A stretch of 9,227 nt of DNA from Bacteroidota bacterium (lineage in GTDB: Bacteria; Bacteroidota; Bacteroidia; B-17B0; Aurantibacillaceae): assembly GCA_025359355.1 (NCBI GenBank), contig JANYGR010000201.1:1-9227 (forward strand), in the 5' to 3' direction. The notes under the pieces are model-generated. The model ran no database searches. It saw nothing but the letters and a program-made list of their open reading frames with translations, and was not told where the DNA came from. This document shows positions 1-6,600 of this stretch, piece after piece. Numbering within the stretch: the first letter of the stretch is position 1; every line of letters starts with the position of its first letter. Made by a program: the position numbers and the translations under genes.

Positions 1-271
1 ACAGTATGCTAACAAAGACGGAAAACTTCAAGTAGCCTTTACTGCAAGTAATCATACGACCGGTGGTAATAGCGGAAGCCCAGTTTTTAATGCTAAAGGA
101 GAACTAATAGGTACTAATTTCGATCGTAACTGGGAAGGCACCATGAGCGATATTATGTATAATCCTAATCAATGTAGAAATATTGTATTAGATGTACGTT
201 ACACTCTTTTTGTAATAGATAAATTTGCAGGAGCAGGTTATTTATTAAACGAAATGAAGTTGGTGAAGTAG
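1..271 (+). CDS. S46-family dipeptidyl peptidase, DPP11 type (C-terminal fragment)
   Basis: This is the 3' end of a gene that begins outside the window. The first full codon is at base 2, and 89 residues precede the TAG at 269-271. The fragment carries the conserved TTGGNSGSP motif, with the catalytic Ser encoded at 71-73, followed by NFDRNWEGTMSD and a DVRYTLFVIDKFAGAG tail, all characteristic of peptidase family S46. These periplasmic serine exopeptidases remove dipeptides from peptide N-termini in asaccharolytic or protein-degrading Bacteroidota. An Arg lies 18 residues after the catalytic Ser (codon 125-127). In Porphyromonas gingivalis DPP11 the equivalent residue is Arg673 (Ser655 is catalytic) and it selects Asp/Glu at P1, whereas DPP7 has Gly there. 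The 65 residues after Ser match the DPP11 C-terminus length, so the end appears intact. The His and Asp of the catalytic triad are off-window. The next gene starts three bases downstream, which suggests co-transcription. Confidence 0.9.
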   Translation, partial: QYANKDGKLQVAFTASNHTTGGNSGSPVFNAKGELIGTNFDRNWEGTMSDIMYNPNQCRNIVLDVRYTLFVIDKFAGAGYLLNEMKLVK

Positions 272-274
272 ATT

Positions 275-1669
275 ATGTTAAAATCAAAAAATAAAATAAT
301 ATGCATTGTCTTATTTTTGATTAGCCTCATCTATTATTTAAGCTCATGTTATATTAATACATCCAATGATGGCAGCCATTATGCGCTAGTCAGTTCTTTG
401 GTTGATAAACACTCCGTTATTATTAATGAGTATGTAAATTACACAGGCTTTGTTGATTATGCTGAAAAAAACGGGAACTATTATTCTGATAGACTACCAG
501 GTAATGCTTTTTTAATGGTTCCATTTTATGCATTAGGTAATTTAATTGAGGTCGTTGGCTTATCTAATATTAGTATACATAAGCCATTACAAGAAGTGAC
601 GGTTATTTTATTACCTAATATCTGTTGTATTTTAGCCATTTTATTTTTATACAATATATATAGATACTTCCATGTTTCTCAGTTAAAATCATTAGTCTTA
701 TCAGTAGTATTTGCATTTTCTACCCTAGTTTGGCAGGAATCAACGCATGTATTTTCTCATGCGCCATCTATGTGTTTTGTCTTCATCGCCATTTATTATT
801 TAATCAAAGCGCCATCTATTTATTGCAAGGAATATTATTTGTTTGTTGGACTTCTTTCCTACTCTTCCATCATTGAACTACAAAATATTTTATTATTTAT
901 TCCATGTATTGTCTATTTATTTTTCACTAAAAAAATTGATTTTAAATCTAATAAACAGAACATTAAAATTTCATTCTTCACTTCTGTTATATTTTTATCA
1001 ATCATATCCTTATTATTAATATATAACTATAAAGCGTTTCATGAAATAACATTGAAATCGAACAAATACAATCCTGTGTTTCCTGAAGAAATTTCTTTTT
1101 TATCATCTCTCTCCGGCGATTTTTGGCTTGGTATAGATACATTATTTACTAATTTTTTAAATCCTAGATTTTATTTCAATATAGAATTAGGAGTAAAAAA
1201 TGAAATCCCTGGATTACTAGTAACATCGCCTATTTTAACAACATCAATACTAGGATTTTATTTTTTTATAAAGAAATATCCCAAGGAAGCTTTTTTATTT
1301 ATATCTATAATTGTTATTAATGTTCTAATTGCAGCATTTCATAAGACAGTTTTAGTGAGGCATATTTTTACTATAACTCCTTTTTTATATTTCCCAATTA
1401 TATTTTTTGTTCAAGCAGTACTTCAAATAAAAACAAAATTAATAAGAGTGGTCTTATTTGCGATGATGGTTTTACTCACATTAATAAGTGTTTTCAGAGT
1501 GTATTATGTAACTAATACGTATTGGGGCAGAGAGTTGGTCAATGTTTTTCCGTTTTCAAAAGAATTAGGAATTTATGGTGTTTACATTGGAATATTAATT
1601 ATTACTTATTTCGTTATCAAAAAAATATTTCCAAAAATAATTGGTAGTATAATTAAAACTATACAATAA
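275..1669 (+). CDS. Multi-pass membrane protein, probable GT-C (ArnT/PMT-like) glycosyltransferase
   Basis: The product has 464 residues and many hydrophobic segments: about 8-25, 107-128, 138-152, 165-177, 187-217, 231-251, 312-333, 338-356, 366-384, 389-407 and 432-450. After the first membrane segment comes a polar loop with an acidic SNDGSHY (Asp32) and NGNYYSDRLPG (66-76). Later motifs are FSHAP (160-164), GLLVTSPIL (313-321) and VRHIFTITPFLYFP (361-374). This order resembles GT-C fold transferases of the ArnT/PMT/GT39 type, which use polyprenyl-phosphate sugars at the periplasmic face and have a catalytic acidic residue in the first loop. The family call is from motif layout, and the substrate and acceptor cannot be inferred. 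The ATG at 275 is only three bases after the peptidase stop, consistent with translational coupling, though the two activities have no obvious biochemical link. The C-terminus is a short lysine-rich tail. It could instead be a non-catalytic membrane protein of the same fold. Confidence 0.6.
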   Translation: MLKSKNKIICIVLFLISLIYYLSSCYINTSNDGSHYALVSSLVDKHSVIINEYVNYTGFVDYAEKNGNYYSDRLPGNAFLMVPFYALGNLIEVVGLSNISIHKPLQEVTVILLPNICCILAILFLYNIYRYFHVSQLKSLVLSVVFAFSTLVWQESTHVFSHAPSMCFVFIAIYYLIKAPSIYCKEYYLFVGLLSYSSIIELQNILLFIPCIVYLFFTKKIDFKSNKQNIKISFFTSVIFLSIISLLLIYNYKAFHEITLKSNKYNPVFPEEISFLSSLSGDFWLGIDTLFTNFLNPRFYFNIELGVKNEIPGLLVTSPILTTSILGFYFFIKKYPKEAFLFISIIVINVLIAAFHKTVLVRHIFTITPFLYFPIIFFVQAVLQIKTKLIRVVLFAMMVLLTLISVFRVYYVTNTYWGRELVNVFPFSKELGIYGVYIGILIITYFVIKKIFPKIIGSIIKTIQ

Positions 1670-1743
1670 TGAATGTATCTACTTTACCTAGATGTATTAT
1701 GATAAATAATAAGAGTATAGCAAAAATAATAGTCAAAAAAATC

Positions 1744-2829
1744 CTAACTTTTAAAAGATATAGTAAAAGTAGATCCCTCGTTTACTTTGCTATCCAAATT
1801 AATACGACCACCTAAATTAGTAATATGGTTAAATACTAAATAGAGTCCAATACCTTTGCCATCGCCATGATCGTGAAATTTTTGATTTAATCCAAAAACT
1901 TTGTCCTTTACTATTTCCATATCAAAACCTAAACCATTATCAGATATGATTAACTGATTTACACTTTTTACTTGTTTCGTAATGATTGAAATAATCGGGT
2001 AACAATCGGGTTTAGCATATTTAATAGAATTAGTGATTAAATTAAGGAATATACTTTCTAAATATGCTTTATTAAAATGAATCACATCAAATTCAGAAAA
2101 GTCGATATGAATGGTTGCTTTTGATGTTTGTATTAATGCCTTAATAGAGACTATTACACTATCCAAAGTTTCTTTTAAACTTAGTTCTTCTATTTGTTCA
2201 TTTAACCCATCATGTTTTACTAAATCATTTAAATAACTATTTAGCGTTAGGTATAAATCTTCGCTAGCCAACTTTAGCATATTTAACAATTCTGTTGTTT
2301 TTAAATCAGCCACTTTTGAATGATCTAAAAGATTAAAAATAGCTATCAGGTTATTGACGGGAGACCTTAAATCATGCACTGTTCGGAAGGTTGCCTGTTT
2401 AATGCTCTTATTAACTTTTGTCAGATTTGTAAGGCGAGTATTACGTTCCTCTTCATGTATTTTTTTATGCGTAATATTTTTTGCAATCGCAAAAATTAAT
2501 TGATGATCATCGTTTGGAAAGGATGTCCAAGATAGCCATACAACTTCCCCATTTTTTGCTATATAACGATTTTCAAAATTATTAAGGGAAGTATTTTTAG
2601 TAAGCTCATCTCGAACTCTATTTGTAATATGCTTATCCTCTTCATGAACAAAATCATTAATTGGACTTGCATATAATTCCTCATCCGAATAGCCTAATAA
2701 TTTAGAAACAGCAGGATTTATTCTTTTAAAATAACCATCATAACCAGCTATACAAAGTAAATCAGGAGATAATTCAAAAAAAAGTTCTAATTTAAAAGAC
2801 GTATCTAAGTTGTATTTTAAACTCTTCAT
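1744..2829 (-). CDS. PAS-domain sensor histidine kinase, cytoplasmic, orphan
   Basis: This 361-residue product has a PAS domain at about 14-125 (SPDLLCIAGYDGYFKRINPA near its start, RYIAKNGEVVWLSW in the PAC-like part). A short charged linker (120-140) leads to a HisKA-type dimerisation domain whose H-box is TVHDLRSPVNN, with His152 the expected phospho-acceptor. The ATP-binding domain follows: N-box FLNLITNSIKYA (261-272), G1 box DNGLGFD (297-303), an F-box region around 312-318 and the G2 box GKGIGLYL (324-331). All catalytic motifs are intact, so it should autophosphorylate. There is no signal peptide or membrane segment, so it presumably senses a cytoplasmic cue through PAS; the ligand is unknown. 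No receiver or response regulator is fused or adjacent. It lies downstream of yajQ on the same strand across a 151-bp gap and converges on the preceding plus-strand gene. I see no TAnnTTTG element in the gap, so it may have an unrecognised promoter or be read from yajQ. Confidence 0.92.
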   Translation of the reverse strand: MKSLKYNLDTSFKLELFFELSPDLLCIAGYDGYFKRINPAVSKLLGYSDEELYASPINDFVHEEDKHITNRVRDELTKNTSLNNFENRYIAKNGEVVWLSWTSFPNDDHQLIFAIAKNITHKKIHEEERNTRLTNLTKVNKSIKQATFRTVHDLRSPVNNLIAIFNLLDHSKVADLKTTELLNMLKLASEDLYLTLNSYLNDLVKHDGLNEQIEELSLKETLDSVIVSIKALIQTSKATIHIDFSEFDVIHFNKAYLESIFLNLITNSIKYAKPDCYPIISIITKQVKSVNQLIISDNGLGFDMEIVKDKVFGLNQKFHDHGDGKGIGLYLVFNHITNLGGRINLDSKVNEGSTFTISFKS

Positions 2830-2936
2830 TTTTATATCTAGGATTATAAATTAATAATTCATTTAATTCGGAGATACAAAGAACGATGATACTAAAATTC
2901 ATTTTTTATTCAAGAGCATAACGTAAAAATAATAAA

Positions 2937-2949
2937 ATTATCTGATAAT
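2937..2949. repeat. Short dyad between yajQ and the histidine kinase gene
   Basis: The sequence ATTATC-T-GATAAT is a perfect inverted repeat with 6-bp arms and a single central base, located 108 bp before the kinase start codon and 32 bp after the yajQ stop. The one-base centre rules out an RNA hairpin of this exact form, so if functional it would be a protein-binding site. In DNA this AT-rich such a dyad can occur by chance. The rest of the 151-bp gap shows no recognisable promoter, terminator or small ORF. Confidence 0.2.
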
Positions 2950-2980
2950 ATATAAAATAGATGTATCGTACGCTTTACAC

Positions 2981-3469
2981 TTACTTCATATTAATAAACT
3001 GTAAAGGTACTTCGTAATCTCCTTTACGGCAAAGCGCAATGACTGCTTGTAAATCACTGATGTTTTTGGATGAAACACGAATGATATCGTCCATAACTTG
3101 AGCTGTCACTTTAATTTTACTGTCTTTAATATCTTTCAAAATCTTTTTTGATGCCTCCTTTTCAATACCTTGTCTAATGCGAATTTCTTTTTTTATCACC
3201 ATGCCAGAAGAATAATGATCTTTGCTTTCGTCTAAACATCGAGGATCCAAACCTTGCTTTATCATTCGACTATGGATGGCATCAATAATAGCGGTTAATC
3301 GCATATCGTGCTCTGTAGTAATATTTATAATTAAATCTTTTTTATTAAAATCAACTTCACTTTTAGAGTCACGAAAATCAAAACGATTTAAAATTTCTTT
3401 TTTAGCAACATTAATGGCATTATCCAATGTTTGAGGATCAGCCTTACTTGTTATATCAAATGATGGCAT
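2981..3469 (-). CDS. yajQ: YajQ family (UPF0234/DUF520) nucleotide-binding protein
   Basis: The 162-residue product has the usual length of the family and aligns along its whole length with E. coli YajQ from memory. It opens with MPSFDI, followed by RFDFRDSK (29-36), a second half starting around IRIRQGIE (96-103), IKDSKIKVTAQV (114-125), DLQAVIA (139-145) and the terminal PLQFIN (155-160). The family fold is two ferredoxin-like beta-alpha-beta domains. Members bind nucleotides or RNA, and the Xanthomonas homologue has been reported as a cyclic-di-GMP-responsive effector; whether the Bacteroidota protein does this is not shown by the sequence. The protein is soluble and cytoplasmic. The start at ATG 3467-3469 is fixed by the conserved MPSFDI. 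The region upstream is A/T-rich without a Shine-Dalgarno motif, as is normal in this phylum. The gene diverges from the large secreted-protein gene and lies upstream of the PAS kinase on the same strand. Confidence 0.95.
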   Translation of the reverse strand: MPSFDITSKADPQTLDNAINVAKKEILNRFDFRDSKSEVDFNKKDLIINITTEHDMRLTAIIDAIHSRMIKQGLDPRCLDESKDHYSSGMVIKKEIRIRQGIEKEASKKILKDIKDSKIKVTAQVMDDIIRVSSKNISDLQAVIALCRKGDYEVPLQFINMK

Positions 3470-3582
3470 TGTATTAATTATAATTGGTTATTTTAATTTA
3501 TCAGCTTAAGCGAATTTACTACTTTTTGTTAGTTCAATAGCCTTTAGCACTCTTTTTCATTGAAACTTTACCGACAATTCAT

Positions 3583-3596
3583 AAACAATATTGTTT
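3583..3596. repeat. 14-bp perfect palindrome in the divergent intergenic region, possible operator
   Basis: AAACAATATTGTTT reads identically on both strands. It lies in the 188-bp gap between the divergent yajQ and the large secreted-protein gene, 33 bp upstream of the TATATTTG element and thus about 50-55 bases upstream of the expected transcription start. That is a plausible site for a dimeric transcription factor acting on either gene. With no central spacer it is not a terminator. Most of it is A/T, so chance occurrence is possible. The only other dyad seen in the gap is the 8-bp GCTTAAGC at 3504-3511. Confidence 0.35.
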
Positions 3597-3629
3597 GTAA
3601 AATGTGAATCAATTATAAATTGCTATCAA

Positions 3630-3637
3630 TATATTTG
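3630..3637 (+). promoter_or_regulatory. Bacteroidota-type -7 promoter element (TAnnTTTG)
   Basis: TATATTTG matches the Bacteroidota primary-sigma -7 consensus TAnnTTTG at all six fixed positions and lies 20 bp before the ATG at 3658. Transcription would begin around 3642-3645, giving a very short leader of about 15 bases. I do not find a TTG or TTTG at the usual -33 distance; the nearest TTTG, at 3594-3597, is 32 bases upstream and too far. Leader bases 3640-3644 (GTAAG) and 3652-3656 (CTTAC) could pair as a 5-bp hairpin with a 7-base loop just ahead of the start codon, if transcription starts far enough upstream. Confidence 0.55.
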
Positions 3638-3657
3638 AGGTAAGACAAAACCTTACT

Positions 3658-6600
3658 ATGATCAAAAAAATGTTATTAATCCTATTATTAGTCCTATCGG
3701 CTAATGTAATACAGGCACAAAAATTAACTCAATTCAGTACTGACTCTGTTAAATTCTATAAAGAATTAAATGATTATTTTATGGAGTATTCGGCCAACAA
3801 AAAAGATGCTGAAGAATATATGTTAGGTTTTCAAAAAGTATGGAAGTCGCCCGAATTCCCTAGTAAATACAGACAAGCACTCTACAAAACGAGTAATGCT
3901 ATGCTTCAACGTAAATTAAAGCCTTACCCCTATTTCATTAGTTATATAAATGCTGTTGTTAGTTGCATTGATTCTAAACAAAGCCAAACAACCTTTGATA
4001 ATTGGCAAGGTTGTATTGAAAAAATATTTGGTTCTAAAAACCTTAAAAGCTATGGCGATTATTTAGAAATGAGTGAAAATATTTTCACAGACAATACATT
4101 TTATAAATCACCTACGTATGCTTATAGAACTAAAGAAGCAAGTTATAAATTTGAATTTGACTCCATTCCTAAAGTGATTTTCCCTATTATTACGTTAGTA
4201 GGTTCAAGTCCACGAGGAGATTCTATTTCCATTGAAAACATACAAGGTATTTATTATCCTACTTGGAAAAAATTTGTAGGTAAAGGCGGTAAATTAAGTT
4301 GGGCGCGAACAGGTGTTGGAAATGATGTATATGCTGATTTGATAAGAGTTTCGATTGATTGTAAAACAGGAGGCTATACATCCGATTCAGCAACATTTAC
4401 AGGTAAACAATATTTTGATAAGCCTCAAAAAGGAAGAATTACAGATAAGATTGTGACAGAAAATGGCGACCCAACTTTCCCAAGATTTGATTCTTATAGT
4501 AAACGGTTGGTTGTGAAAAATATTTATCCGGATGTGGATTATGATGGCGGTTTTGGCATGAGAGGTAATAAATTTGTAGGATCTGGTAGCGCACAAAACC
4601 CTGCAAAGATTGTATTTAGAAGAAATAATTTGCGTTTTTTAGAAATTTCAGCGCGTTCATTTTCTATGACGAAAGAAAAAATTAGTGCTAAACCTGCCGG
4701 CGTTAAATTCTTTCTTGAAAAAGATTCTATGATGCATCCAGGTTTAAGTTTTGTTTATCAAGTCGAAAAAAAAACAGTTACACTTTTACGTACTGATGAT
4801 GGTTTAGAAAAATCACCCTATTACAATACCTATCATAAAGTAGATATGTATTTTGAACAACTCGTATGGAAGATAGATGAACCTAAAATCGATTTTGGTT
4901 TTTTGCCAAACAATACGCAAGGAGAAGCTTTCTTTGAATCACAAGATTTCTTTTCTCGTGGACGTTTAGATGCTATTAAAGGGCAAGAAACGATAAGCCC
5001 AGTTACTAAAATGAATGAATACTATTTGAATAATGGAAAATTATTGAGTTTTACAGTTGTAGATTTTGCGAAAAATATTAAATATTTAGCTGTTGACTTA
5101 AGACCGCTAATTTTTAAAATGGCAATTTTCGGATTAGTAAACTATGAACCTGAAACAGATATCGTAACCATTAAGCCTCGTTTCTTTGACTATATCAAAA
5201 ATTTGAAACATGAAAGAGATTACGACATCATCACCATACACTCTGTATTCCCTAATAAAACCAATGCTACCATGAGTTTGGTTAATAATAGTTATGATAT
5301 AACTGTTCGTGGTGTAGAAAGTATTTTATTGAGTGATACTCAAAAAGTATTTATGTTTCCTCGACATGATGAATTAGTCTTAAAGAAAAATAGAAACATT
5401 GAATTTTCGGGAACCGTTGCTTCTGGTAAATTTGAATTTCATGGAAAAGACTTTGTATTAGATTATGATATGTTTAAAGTACGAATGAAAACAATTGATT
5501 CATGCCGTATATATGTTGTGTCTCGAGAGCCAGATATTAATGGTAATTTTCCTTTTAGAAGAGTTCAAACTGTTATCGAAAATATGAATGGTGAGTTAAG
5601 AATAGACGCACCAAAAAATCATAGTGGATATGGTAAAGCGCCTACCTTTCCTCAATTCCAGAGCTTTAAAGAAAGTTATACATACTATGATAAAAAAACA
5701 ATTTTCAAAGGCGTTTATAACCGTGATAAATTTTATTATAAACTCGATCCTTTTACAATGGATAGTTTGGATAACTTTAGAAATGAAAGCTTAACCTTTG
5801 AAGGAGAATTTTCTTCAGCAGGTATTTTCCCCACTTTTAGAGAACAATTGTCCTTACAAAAAGATTACTCATTAGGTTTTATCAGAAGTACACCTCCAGG
5901 TGGGTATCCTGTATATGGTGGGAAAGCAAAATTTGAAAATGAAATCAGATTAAGTAATAAAGGATTACGTGCAGATGGGGATTTGAATTACGTGACTTCT
6001 ACAACTAAATCTAAAGATTTTATATTCTTTCCAGATAGTATGAATACAATGGCAAATTCTTTTGACATTAAAGAACAAATTGATCCTATTGAATTTCCTC
6101 AATCTCACGGCGATACCGTTTATGTTCATTGGGTACCTTATAAAGATGTGATGAACGCAACTGATAAAGCCAGCCCATTTAAAACGTATAATGGAAAATG
6201 TACATTTAAAGGGCGTTATTCGTTAAGTCCACAAGAATTACACGGTAAAGGCGTTGTGGATATGGTAAAAGCAGATTTGGCAGCAGTAAATATTTTATTT
6301 AAACAGCATCAGTTTTTTTCAGATACGGCTGATTTTCATTTAAAAGCCTTGGAAGAAGAAGGTTTATCATTTGCATCGGATAATGTGAATGCAAAAATGG
6401 ATTTAGAACAACGTGTAGGAACTTTTATGTCTAATGGAAAAGGATCAACAGTTAGATTTCCTAAAAATCAATACATCGCTTACATGGACAGATTCAAATG
6501 GTTTATGGATAGTGAAGAAATACAGTTAGGTGACGAACAAAAGAAACTCGATGGTAATACTGAAAACGGATTAGACTTAGAAGGACCCGAATTTATTTCG

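Noticed and set aside
341..352. LSSC lipobox-like motif (Cys25) in the GT-C-like protein
   Set aside because: It sits at the end of the first membrane helix of a protein with many further membrane segments, so lipoprotein processing is unlikely.
1695..1711. TATTAT-GATAA-ATAATA stem between the convergent genes as a terminator
   Set aside because: The stem is only 6 bp and all A:T, with no T-run after it on either strand; in this base composition it is not convincing.
3222..3434. 70-codon plus-strand frame opposite yajQ
   Set aside because: It lies wholly inside the well-supported yajQ gene on the other strand and its product resembles no protein; it is a shadow frame.
3594..3597. TTTG as the -33 box of the giant-protein promoter
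   Set aside because: It is 32 bases from the -7 element, well beyond the usual spacing of about 19-21.
3637..3640. GAGG as a Shine-Dalgarno site for the giant-protein gene
   Set aside because: It is 17 bases before the ATG, overlaps the -7 promoter element and would not be in the transcript; Bacteroidota generally do not rely on such sites.
4387..4596. 69-codon minus-strand frame inside the giant-protein gene
   Set aside because: Antisense to a continuous coding frame, with Cys/His/Ile-rich composition typical of a reverse-frame artefact and no promoter.
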